Source: Cyclostephanos tholiformis
Taxonomy: Eukaryota > Bacillariophyta > Thalassiosirophyceae > Thalassiosirales > Thalassiosiraceae
Assembly (NCBI GenBank): GCA_036939975.1
Contig: JALLPB010001566.1
Location: forward strand, 1 to 19,490
DNA length: 19,490 nucleotides
Reading direction: 5' to 3'
The notes under the pieces were generated by a model. That model searched no databases. It was not told where the DNA came from and saw only the letters and a list, made by a program, of their open reading frames with translations. Below are positions 7,953 to 16,854 of the stretch, in pieces (position 1 is the first letter of the stretch; each line of letters starts with the position of its first letter). A program made the position numbers and the translations under genes.

Positions 7953-10268
7953 CGTGATTGTCCGGATTTAATAGAGATGGTGCCATCACCCGATGACATT
8001 GACATTACAAAACTCGGAGATCATGCCGGGATTATCATGACCGATTCCTGCAATGCCGCACAGAAGGCAAGACGTCTACTTCAGCACAAGATTGGAGGGA
8101 ATGTTTATGAGTTAGACTGTCAGCACCATCTCCGTAACGTATGGATCAAAGGGATGGAGCAGTCAGTGAGTAGTTTCTTACGTGTCATCGTCACCGACAG
8201 CTTGGAGAAGATACCACCCGAACTTCGAGTGACGTGTGTCTACTCTGCCATTGCACGTGCATGGGATAAATTCTTCAGCCTTTGTGCTAACTATCCCAAG
8301 GGACAAGGCGAGCACTTTGCTGCATGGTTGAGAGTGAACAAGCCGGGCACGCCCCTTTATCATGTCGTTGGCGCTCAAGGCTCACGGCACGACCTTTGTC
8401 TCATGGCCGCTCCCGCCATATACATGAATCGATATGCCTGTTTTGATTATGCAAGTTATGTCCTGCGCTTGCCAAAGAAGCAAGACAACATTTTGTTACG
8501 GTGTTTGTTCGTGCTCATGACTTCGGAGGAGATAATTTCTCAGTCACGCCTGTTTGCCATCCTATACATCTCGTTTTGTATGCCAATGCGCTGGCTAGCG
8601 GCCAAGACGCCCGAGCTTGGACAGTGGGGTTGGGGACCCATATCAAACGGCGATGCGATCGATACTCTCCGAGAGAAGATGATGGACATCGTTGATGACC
8701 CGACCAAGATTTTGGACGAGGTCTTTATGATGAGTATGTTTAGCAAATATCTCGACATGCTACCACCGTTCCGACAATACTGGGATCACTTGTTTGAGAA
8801 GAAGCAAATGGTTGTAGTGGCATCTGAGTCTGGAGCGAAGGTGCTTCAGTTTGCAGAATTGAGGAAGGAGCTGTTTCATCCGAGCGACCCAACAAATGCA
8901 GCTACTGACGAGCGCCTTGTTCAACTAGCACGAGTTGCAGCTCAAGGAATTCTTGACGAGCTACACGATGAAAAGAAGGCAACATGGAAGTATCTGTCGA
9001 TCTCAGGCTCGCATTTCTCATATCAGGGATGCCCGTCGGATGTTCGGAATGAATTGCTCGGACGAGAGGCAACGAATGATAGAAGTGAGAGTGCCTTAGG
9101 CGGAACTACACACCAGTTGCAAAAGTATGGCCGCATCGGCATTAGCAATGCGGCAGCCGTGAGTGATGCAAAGACCAATGGCTACTTCCGTCGATTTACA
9201 AGCCAGAACAGTGAGGGGAAGACCAAGGGAATGTTTCACCAATTCGAGTGGAGAATGCGTGAATGCTTGTTGACAGCAGCAATTGAGGATGCCCCACAGA
9301 CCGTCTCTGTCAACAGGGAGGAGCTGGACAACCAGAGAGAAGCAAAGAGGAAGAAGGAGGAAATGATCGAGAAGAAGAGTTTGGAGAAAGCAGAAGAGGC
9401 TCTCGTTGAGGCATCATATTACTGGGATATGTACTTTTCAGACGTCTGTTGGAAGGGCAAACAAAGTATTGTCAAGACAATGTTGGCACGGCTACGATCA
9501 GAGTCGGCAAAGGTGGAAGCTCTAAAAGAAAATATCCGAATGCGAGTGATTGGTTTAGAATGGAAGCAATTTGCAATTACATGGTCACAGAAAGGCATGA
9601 GGAGATCAGTGGATGAGCTTGCGATGCATTTGAAAATGATTATCAGGGAAGAAAGGAAATTAACGCCGCCAACTGACCCAGCACTAAAAATGCCAAAGCG
9701 TGCAGAGCTTCCTATACTCGGGACAGCAACGAAGCAACTGTTGGAAAGCGAGGACACTGCTAAGATTGATGAGAAGGAATTTAGAGAGAGAGCAGCGGAA
9801 CTACGAATGCAAAGGGAGGCGAGGGGTGAAGGCAGTATTTTTTCTGTGATGCAACCGCTATACTGCCCAGAGCTAGATGAGCTCATGGATAAGAGAATTG
9901 ATGTGTTGTATTCATTTCAGTTAGATTCAGGAGAGAAGGTACTACGATGGTGCCAGGGGAAAGTGATTAAAATATTGACGGAGAAGACGAAGCCCACTGT
10001 TGTCGTGCGATGGGATCCGATGCCCGATGTTGACGGAAAAGAGAATTCCATTGAGGAGACTCAGCAGGAGCTACCACAACGTAAGTGGAATAAGGATGTG
10101 GAGGGTGCATGGAGGTTGGATATTAATGTTGGCTTTGTTGAAGATTCCAACGTTGAGGAGAGTGAAAGAAATATTGATCTCGGAGTTGAATCGGAGGTCG
10201 AGAGCGAGAGCAGTGAGTCAGAGTCGGACGAGGCGGGATCATCGGCATCTGAAAGCAGTAGTGATTAA
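7953..10268 (+). CDS. Transposase-like protein, exon 2: DDE core remainder, barrel domain, acidic tail
   Basis: About 771 codons open to TAA at 10266. Proposed active-site parts in order: IIMTDSCNAAQ (Asp codon 8043), LDCQHHLRNVW (Cys 8118, His 8127, the C-x-x-H seen between the second Asp and Glu of Mutator-like transposases) and NDRSESALGG (Glu codon 9087). All line up with the fossil copy. A helical insertion domain (about 8380-8800, with MRWLAAKTPELG) precedes the Glu. A charged helix (9320-9420) follows. At about 9888-10030 a short segment, RIDVLYSFQLDSG then LRWCQGKVIKIL then VVVRWD, has the strand pattern of a Tudor/chromo-type SH3-like barrel. KWNKDVEGAWRLDI follows, then a Ser/Glu-rich acidic tail (10135-10265). 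There is no stop or frameshift across 2.3 kb, unlike the other copy, so this copy appears functional or recently so. Transposase identity is inferred; domesticated chromatin protein is the alternative. Confidence 0.75.
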   Translation, partial: RDCPDLIEMVPSPDDIDITKLGDHAGIIMTDSCNAAQKARRLLQHKIGGNVYELDCQHHLRNVWIKGMEQSVSSFLRVIVTDSLEKIPPELRVTCVYSAIARAWDKFFSLCANYPKGQGEHFAAWLRVNKPGTPLYHVVGAQGSRHDLCLMAAPAIYMNRYACFDYASYVLRLPKKQDNILLRCLFVLMTSEEIISQSRLFAILYISFCMPMRWLAAKTPELGQWGWGPISNGDAIDTLREKMMDIVDDPTKILDEVFMMSMFSKYLDMLPPFRQYWDHLFEKKQMVVVASESGAKVLQFAELRKELFHPSDPTNAATDERLVQLARVAAQGILDELHDEKKATWKYLSISGSHFSYQGCPSDVRNELLGREATNDRSESALGGTTHQLQKYGRIGISNAAAVSDAKTNGYFRRFTSQNSEGKTKGMFHQFEWRMRECLLTAAIEDAPQTVSVNREELDNQREAKRKKEEMIEKKSLEKAEEALVEASYYWDMYFSDVCWKGKQSIVKTMLARLRSESAKVEALKENIRMRVIGLEWKQFAITWSQKGMRRSVDELAMHLKMIIREERKLTPPTDPALKMPKRAELPILGTATKQLLESEDTAKIDEKEFRERAAELRMQREARGEGSIFSVMQPLYCPELDELMDKRIDVLYSFQLDSGEKVLRWCQGKVIKILTEKTKPTVVVRWDPMPDVDGKENSIEETQQELPQRKWNKDVEGAWRLDINVGFVEDSNVEESERNIDLGVESEVESESSESESDEAGSSASESSSD

Positions 10269-10554
10269 GGATAATATGATAATTAATGGAATATTATGTG
10301 CAGAATGGATAGTATTAACATACAAACAAACAGATACACAATAATAGGTTGAAAAAGTGTCATTTTTATTGACTTGAAGAGCGATTACCACACTGGAACC
10401 CACCAAAATCCCACAAGTGAGCCCACCTTTGGAGCCCAAACCGCAAAATGTCGACTTTGACACACTCAAAGGGTACCTTCCACTCAATTTTTTTCAACGA
10501 AACTTTCAATATATCATATTGGGGTATAGATGAGTGGATTTGAGTACACAGATT
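10269..10554 (+). other. 3' untranslated/subterminal region of the transposon
   Basis: AT-rich sequence after the stop codon with no frame of note. No unambiguous poly(A) signal was found; AATAAT at 10341-10346 is the nearest candidate. Confidence 0.4.
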
Positions 10555-10602
10555 GGTCATATGACCCATTTGAAAAATTGGTCATTTTTCCACCGGACCC
10601 CC
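10555..10602 (-). repeat. Right terminal inverted repeat and subterminal palindrome
   Basis: GGACCCCC at 10595-10602 is the outer end, mirroring the left end at 5561. Just inside lies a perfect 12-bp palindrome GGTCATATGACC at 10555-10566 and a further GGTCAT at 10580-10585. Such repeated subterminal motifs are common transposase binding sites; binding here is inferred. Confidence 0.6.
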
Positions 10603-10604
10603 TA

Positions 10605-11261
10605 GTACTAAATATTGTTGTGGTATGGAAAATGTTATGTCATTTTCTTAGCTGGCAATGTTGGATTTTAAAATGTTGGTTCAAGTGCCCAAAATTGCCA
10701 ACATGTGATATGCCGGCCAACATGTTGCCGGCATGGCCAAAATATATGTCGTTTAGAGTGCCAAAAATGCTGACAATGTTGAACCACTTTAAGGTCTACA
10801 TTTTGGATAAAAAACAGCACATAACAATCAAAAAAGAAAACTCAATGGTGGCGATGGGAGATGGCAGCAGTTTGGCAACGTTTTGCAAGATGAATCTGGC
10901 AGCTTTTGCAGATTATAGCTATGGCTTTGGGAATGGTGGTGGCAATACAGTGAAACAAGGGTGATGACATAAACATAGTTGAAGCAACATGATGTGATGA
11001 GAGGTGGAAACCAATGCACTGGTGGAACATGACAACTAACGAGTGCAATGGGATGCAACGATGAAACACAATGCAAGCAACAAAACATGACAAAGAGTTG
11101 CGATGCGATGGGACACATTAACAAGATGACAAGACACATTGCAATGGCAAGGAGGCACAACACAACTGGATGCATTGACAAGATAAAAGCCAATAGAAGG
11201 CATAACATAGTGTGGGAATATCTGACTGCTTGAAAGGCATTGAACCACATGAATGTGGTGA
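10605..11261. other. Spacer with low-complexity purine-rich stretch
   Basis: Contains a 23-base near-palindrome at 10711-10733 (TGCCGGCC...CCGGCA, centre ACATGT) and a GATG/ACAA-rich tract at about 10960-11200. No gene is supported on either strand. Confidence 0.45.
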
Positions 11262-11455
11262 TGCAAAGGGAAAGAAGCATTGAATCCAAAGGTTGGGCTT
11301 TTAGGATGCTTTAGTTTAGTAAAAGAGTGAAAAGAGTGAGATCTCTGCAAGAGATCTCCAAAAACCTGCTAGGGAATTTAAAACCATAAATTCCATCACG
11401 ATGACTAAATACTAAGTCACCACTTAGAGATATCCATGACTGGATATTCTCACAC
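11262..11455 (+). repeat. 194-bp direct repeat, copy A
   Basis: Matches 13014-13207 with 15 substitutions and no indel (about 92% identity). It contains GAGATCTCT-GCA-AGAGATCTC (9-bp stem) and an ATATCCA-TGAC-TGGATAT hairpin. Homology starts with TG and ends near CACA, as an LTR would, but no flanking target duplication or primer-binding site is visible. Confidence 0.85.
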
Positions 11456-11725
11456 TCCCTCATGAAGCAGTATTTTGTCATTTGCAGAAGCCTGGTAGAG
11501 AATGAGGAGTAGCCAAATGAGGCAATCCATAACCACATATTTTTTTACAGAAGAGCAAACTGCTTCCTCATGAATGAACACACATGCAGCAATAAAACAG
11601 CAAAAAGATACTGCCGCATTGGCAATTTTTGTAGCTGCCACATGTTTGAGCTGCCATGATATATTTTGCTGTAACATTCCATTATTGAATACTTGACAAT
11701 CAAATTGGAGGGACCAATGTTGCTG
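11456..11725. other. Spacer, no gene seen
   Basis: AT-rich sequence between the direct repeat and the 36-bp array. Frames are closed by stops. The open stretch feeding the array begins only at about 11690. Confidence 0.4.
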
Positions 11726-11727
11726 AA

Positions 11728-11985
11728 CTTGATGAGGTTGTTGCAGCCAAAGACCTTGATGAAGGCCATGATGAGCTCAATGAGCTTGCTGGGGCCAAAG
11801 GCCATGATGAGCTCAATGAGCTCACTGCAGCCAAAGGCCATGATGAGCTTGATGAGCTCACTGTGGCTGATGGCAATGATTAGCTCAATGAGTTCACTGT
11901 GGCCAAAAGCCATGATGAGCTCAATGAGGTTGTTGCAACTGAAGGCAATGATGAGCTCATTGTGGCCAGGGCTGACTAGGCCAAA
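11728..11985 (+). repeat. 36-bp tandem array, 12-residue repeat relic
   Basis: Units begin at 11766, 11802, 11838, 11874, 11910 and 11946, exactly 36 bases apart. A first partial unit starts at about 11727, offset by a 3-base insertion. One frame reads HDELNELTAAKG-like units with Glu/Leu periodicity typical of helices. Because the period and the only indel are multiples of three, it probably derives from coding sequence. TAG stops now interrupt the frame at 11881 and at about 11976. Parent gene unknown; the N-terminal half of the fossil transposase is possible but unproven. Confidence 0.7.
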
Positions 11986-12431
11986 GAGACCACTGCTAAT
12001 ATTTTTCTCCCATTCTCCCTCACAAAATATTCTGCAAACATTGCAGAAGTGAATGAATATTTTGGAATCAATGGACTTGGCAATCAGCACAGACCATTGA
12101 ATGTGATGATGACACAATGATGATGACAAATGGAGACTGGAGTAATGTCATGATCTTGAGCTCCCTCAAAAGCTGATGTGACCATTAACTGGCAATTAAA
12201 TCCAGAAGGCACCATGACTTGTTTGACCTGAAAAAATGGCTTGCGCTGGCTTCTCATTTGATAGCCTAGTGACAGATGCAACAACCAACTGAAATGTAGA
12301 AGAAGACTTGTTGTCAAAGGATTTGTCTGATATGCCACCAAAGGGTAAGGCATTGTTTGATTTGGTGTTGACAGCTCATGAGAATGACTTTCCTGAGTGC
12401 AAGTCAAAACCTGCAACCAATTCTTTTGATG
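11986..12431. other. Spacer, no recognised gene
   Basis: The helical-repeat frame continues to about 12120 without recognisable motifs. The frame at about 12310-12430 (containing DMPPKGKALFDLVL) is open but matches no family I know. Confidence 0.35.
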
Positions 12432-12612
12432 GCGTTTGAGCAGAAGCAATGCATCCTGCTTGCTTTGATTTTTTATTGTGGCACAGCCCACACATTTGAG
12501 TGGAAGCAATGCATCCTACTTGCTCTGATTTTTATTGTGGCATAGCCCATGCGTTTGAGCAGAAGCAATGCATCCTGTTTGCTCTAATTTTTTACCATGG
12601 CATAGCCCACGC
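12432..12612 (+). repeat. Three tandem ~60-bp units
   Basis: GTTTGAGCAGAAGCAATGCA at 12434, a near copy at 12494 and another at 12553 (spacing 60 and 59). Each continues through CTTGCTCTGATTTTT and TGGCATAGCCCA-like sequence. A fourth start fades after about 12620. The third unit is shifted by one base, so no long frame survives. Confidence 0.75.
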
Positions 12613-13013
12613 TTTGAAGTAACAGGCTCATATCCCGTATGAGAATGAACCCAACAAGTCAATCCTGAACTGAGATAAGAATGGAGCGAAGGGAACACAG
12701 GCAGATACATTGAAACAATGGTTGAGTTTTGAACTATTCATGACTACCACACTGGATTTCATCATCCCGGTTGTCTTCTAATGTCACTCGATTATCCACT
12801 TTGATTTTATCATGATCATGGTTCATGCCATTGACTGCCTCAAACGTATAAGAGGTGTTGGAAGTAAATTGTGTCTGAGACAAATCAGGACCTTTGCTGC
12901 AATCCCGCTGGTCACTGATAGTCAATTGTTTTGATAAATGCTTGCCAGGAAGCAATACACTTGTTCCAATTCTGATGTTTGATTACTCATTTGATTGTTG
13001 GTTGGTTCCATCT
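12613..13013. other. Spacer, possible N-terminal relic of fossil transposase
   Basis: No intact gene. Around 12975-12995 a plus-strand frame reads MFDYSFDC, resembling NFDYAAFC in exon 1 of the intact transposase. The fossil gene may therefore have begun here before copy B of the 194-bp repeat separated it from its coiled coil. The similarity is short and weak. Confidence 0.3.
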
Positions 13014-13207
13014 TGCAAAGGGAAAGAAGCATTGAATCCAAAGGTTGGGGTTTTAGGATGCTTCAGTTTAGTAAAAGAGTGAAAAGATTGAGATCTCTGC
13101 GAGAGATCTCCAAAAACCTGTGAGGGAATTTAACACCATAAATTCCATCCTGATGACTAAATGCTAAGTCACCAGTTGTAGATATCCATGAGTGGATATT
13201 GTCACAC
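13014..13207 (+). repeat. 194-bp direct repeat, copy B
   Basis: Partner of 11262-11455, same orientation, 1752 bases apart. The two hairpin stems are unchanged from copy A; each differs by one base, in the loop (GCA/GCG and TGAC/TGAG). The coiled-coil relic of the fossil transposase starts immediately after it. Confidence 0.85.
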
Positions 13208-16200
13208 ATAGCAAACAAAAAGCTGCAAGTGTCAAAGGATAAGAAGTACTCATGACTGTTAGCCACTGAGTATGTGAAGCATGACAAGATTTTATCTGAC
13301 CTACATCAAAACTTTATGGATGAGCTGCATAAATTCAATGATAAGGTAGAGGCTGCAGCTGAACAATTCAGAAAACATAAGCTGAAAAAGTTTCAGTTTA
13401 ATCAATGAATTGAAAGATGAGATTAACAATGAAAAAAGTCATTTTGGACTTATGCAGTAAAATGGATGAATATGATGATATCATAGACTGCATGGAACAA
13501 GGGTACTAGGCCAAGTGTAATGAGCATTGTACAGAGATTTCATTGATTGAAGCGTACTATGAAGAAATAATTAGAAAGCAGAGTCCACGCTAAGTAATAA
13601 AGCATCGAGTGAAAAACAAGGAGTCTCATGGTAATTACATTGCGTCTCCATTTTTTCTCTATTTTCTAATTAGACAAACATCAAGCTAACCAACATCATA
13701 CTCACTACCTCAGGTGGCCATTACAAGTGGCTCCCACTTGTAGATAAACTAATTCTTGAAATGCTTGCAAATTTTACCCCACCCACATGTATACAGGCAA
13801 ATGTTTTTACATTGTCAAGAATCCTTCATTCGGAGATTGACATCACAAGAGAACGTCCCAGCCTAAAGCACATCAAGAGAAGAGCCTGAGGACGGTGTTG
13901 TCTACCATCACAAAGACATTGGCAGCATATCAATTAGGTCATTCACAAAATTGGAAATAGCTCCACACAGATAAAATCTAGATGCCAAATATCTATTGTC
14001 AATGTGTGGTGATATCCATCATCAACAATTATAACAAACTACGTACTATCTGCATGACTGGTTCTATCATCTCAAAAGATGGTACAGCAGATGAACAAAG
14101 CCATGCCATCATCACATTCAATGATTCTGGGCGTCTTTTACAAAAATGGAGGGATATGACCTCTGTTATGTATCTGGATGATGACAAATTGCTGGTGGCC
14201 ATTCCTAACAGTGAAGATATGTCTCTGACAAAATTGATTGGTGGATTCTGGAGTCACGATAACTGCACCACTTCCAACAAGACGGGAAATATTCACATGG
14301 AGAAAATACTACAATTGGTAAAGGAAGCAGGATTAAGTAGCCTGGAACTCATTCTATACCAATGTGATTGCTTTCACAACCTTCGTAACATTTGGTTTGA
14401 AGCCAACAAAAATTATTTGTCAAGCAAGCTCAATGACTACCTCCAACATGATCTTGACTTAATCTCTTCACACCTATGTGTGTCAGGCAAAATCAGTGAC
14501 CTCCTCCATCAAGTTGATAAGGAGTATAGTTTACTGTCAACTACTTCAAAGGAAATGGCATTGAGTATGCAGGTTGGAAGCAGTGCTTCCACCTGGGGAA
14601 GAGATATTTGCCACCAATAAGGGTTCTTGGTGGCAATTGACAAGATGTGGCCTTCAAAGGGGCACTGCAAGTAAATGATGGACATACAGACATGTTGATC
14701 TTCATAAATGAATGTCTTCTAGCAAGCAACAACTTGCTACAGCACTCGCTGTTCATTGTTTTGGGATCAATGGAGTTGATTGCCCAGCTTAGGGTAGCAT
14801 TGATTTTGCATTTGAGAGTTGTATTGCTGATGAGGTGGCTTGCTGGAAATACACACAAACTGATGGTTGGGGAGAGCGCTCCATGGAGAGAGCTATTTCT
14901 TTACTACATTGCTTTTGTGGAAATTCAAAGTGATGGGTTGCTCTTGCTCCAGCAGGATTTCATAGTGAATATATTCTTCCCACTGTACGAAGAGATTCCA
15001 CCCCTCAAACAATACCTCGATTATCATTTTGAAGTGAAGAAGGCAATGTGATAGGATCCAACAAGGAATATAATCATGTGCTTGCAATTGATGCAGCAAG
15101 GCTAAGTTGTTCTATCCACAGAAAATGGAAAGCTGCCAGACTACTGATTTTTTCCACAAGATTTTGGTTGGGGTGACAACAACATTACTTACCAAATTAA
15201 TTGACCCAAAGAAATCTACACACAACTACATCAATGATGGCATGCTGGCATTCAATAACTTGTCTCTTGCAGAAAAGGAGGCATCACTGGGCATGAGGGC
15301 AAATAATGATCCATCTGAAGGCAACTTTGCAATTTTCACTGATGTGATATGTAATTCTGAAAGGATATTAATTAACAGTGCCACAGGGATTGGTCGGGCA
15401 AGATACAGCAAGGATCTTGATCATGATCATGGATGTTTTATCACAAGAGGGATGGGTAGGGGAATGAGAACTGATCAGTTTGCACAAACTGGTGCCTTCC
15501 ACATGTTGCCTGAGAAAATGCAGGATTCCTTATTGGCCATTGCAAAGAAGAATGAGAATAGATCAAGGAGGCAGTTCACTGTATTGTTATGTAGACAGCA
15601 AGAGGCTCATGCTGCCAAGGCCACTAATGCAATTGCACTGAAGTTACAGCCAACTGAGAGGGATCTCATTAATATTTAATATTTCATACTTATATCAACA
15701 ATATTTCTCGCCATGATGTTGTGAGACTGTTTGTCAGGCATTGGATGAGTTTGAAAAACATTGAAGAAGGAAAAGATTGAATTCGTGAAGGATCAAATAT
15801 TAATCAGGTATCTTATGCTTGGGTGGGAAGAAGCCCATCATCCATGGTCAAAAAACAAACACACATACACTGCTTCAGAGCTGTTGAAACATTTGTGTGA
15901 AGTTGTCATTCCTCTCCAGGGTATGAAGGAAGTACCAGATCAGCCGCCTATCAAATTACTGGCTCGGCCAAATAGTTTTATGCTAGGTACTAAATTGGCT
16001 GATTTGATTCAACTTGATGATGGGGTATTGGCTAGAGAGGAGGAGAGGGATTGATGAGAGGATAGTGGCTTTGGGGATCAACTCATGGAGATGCAACAAA
16101 CAAGCTGGGAAATCGATAAGATCAGAATGAGTTTGTTTAAAATTGATAAGTGTTTTAGCTATGGAGATGACGATGGAGAAATTTTACAATGAAGTCAGGG

Positions 16201-16400
16201 AACAGTAATGAGGATATTAAAAGAGGAGAAAACATTTGTTATTGTTCAAATCAAGTGGGATAGTAAATGTTTGAGAGAGGGAGATAATAAAACAACATGC
16301 GATAAGTTGATAAAATCTAAGTGGAATTCTAATGAGCACCAGCAATGGACATGGTGGGAAGACTTGCATCATATGGCCAAGACTGGGGGAGATCTCTAAA
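13208..16400 (+). pseudogene. Fossil second copy of the transposase-like gene
   Basis: Diverged relative of the 5905-10268 gene, readable piecewise through at least six frameshifts and several stops. Pairings with the intact copy in order: coiled coil at about 13208-13600; GGHYKW (after an intron) with GGACWPLW; RPSLKHIKR with LPSLNFVRQ; Asp at 13970 with Asp595; HDNC (Asp 14258) with TDSC; CDCFHNLRNIW with LDCQHHLRNVW; MRWLAGNTHKL with MRWLAAKTPEL; IPPLKQYLDYHFEVKKAM with LPPFRQYWDHLFEKKQM; ANNDPSEGNF (Glu 15317) with TNDRSESALG; LGWEEAHHPWS with LEWKQFAITWS; and KWNSNEHQQWTWWEDL with KWNKDVEGAWRLD. TGA at 16190 replaces the Trp of LRWCQG. It is much AT-richer than the intact copy and no terminal repeats are visible. 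It is dead as a gene, but it shows the family is old in this genome. Confidence 0.82.
13631..13713 (+). other. Intron relic within the fossil transposase
   Basis: An 83-base segment starts GTAATT and ends CTACCTCAG, with a CTAAC branch-point-like motif at 13685-13689. Removing it joins SHG to GHYKW in frame and aligns exactly with RRGGACW of the intact copy, which is uninterrupted at this point. Confidence 0.7.
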
Positions 16401-16488
16401 TAATTGTGGAATATCATTTTCAAAGGACTATATATTGTTTACCATTGCATTGGGAGGAATGTATCATGTATATATGTTAATCCCCTTA

Positions 16489-16854
16489 TGGTTACAAACT
16501 CTTTATAGGTACGGGGACTGCCCATGTGGTTATTTTTGTCAGACCCTGCCCAAAACTGTACGGTGATTCTCATATGGTTACGGCGATCCCCATATGGTTA
16601 ATTTAACCATATGGGGATTTTTTCTAATTTCCCAAATGGTTACAAACTCATTATAGGTCAGTCCCCATATGGTTACGGGTACCCATAACTGAAAAAAATG
16701 GTTTCCTGACCAAAATTTTAGGCCATGCCCATGACTCGCCTGAGGGGAAAAAGGAATCCCCGTAACCATATGGGGAATCCCCGTACGGTTTTGGGCAGGG
16801 TCCGATGAAAATAACCATATGGGCAGTCCCCGTAACTAGAAAGAGTTGTAACCA
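16489..16854. mobile_element. 366-bp MITE-like element with ~100-bp TIRs
   Basis: The left arm from 16489 (TGGTTACAAACTCTTT) is matched on the opposite strand from 16854 (TGGTTACAACTCTTT) for about 100 bases, through GGGGACTGCCCAT, GACCCTGCCCAAAAC and GTACGG, roughly 85% identical. Both ends abut TA (16487-16488 and 16855-16856), consistent with a TA target duplication as in Tc1/mariner-derived MITEs. A partial extra copy of the left end lies at 16638. A CCATATGGTTA-type motif recurs about ten times in both orientations. It has no coding capacity. It adjoins the point where the reverse-transcriptase relic stops. Confidence 0.8.
16586..16618. repeat. Perfect 33-base palindrome inside the MITE
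   Basis: Sixteen bases, ATCCCCATATGGTTAA, at 16586-16601, a single T, then the exact reverse complement at 16603-16618. It could extrude as a cruciform or be a head-to-head fusion of two element ends. Confidence 0.85.

Larger units (their letters stand above)
5561..10604 (+). mobile_element. 5.0-kb DNA transposon (MULE-like) with TIRs and near-TSD
   Basis: The left end at 5561 reads GGGGGTCCAGCGGA. The right end, read inward on the minus strand from 10602, is GGGGGTCCGGTGGA (12 of 14 identical), and both arms continue to a shared CCAATTTTT a few bases further in. The left flank GTACTAATA (5552-5560) nearly equals GTACTAAATA (10605-10614) just outside the right end, which suggests a 9-10 bp target duplication with one indel. 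Bases 10603-10604 (TA) are then counted in the element; a 2-bp TA duplication is the alternative reading. Between the ends lies a single intact two-exon gene on +, with a GC-richer composition than the flanks. A 9-10 bp duplication and a D-D-CxxH-E core are typical of Mutator-like elements, but I do not recognise the superfamily with certainty. Confidence 0.68.

Noticed and set aside
9419..9886. Minus-strand frame of 155 codons, Ser-rich
   Set aside because: Antisense to exon 2 of the transposase-like gene.
11262..13207. The 194-bp repeats as LTRs of a small TRIM-type element
   Set aside because: The TG...CA ends fit, but flanks show no target duplication (GGTGA against CATAG) and no primer-binding or polypurine tract.
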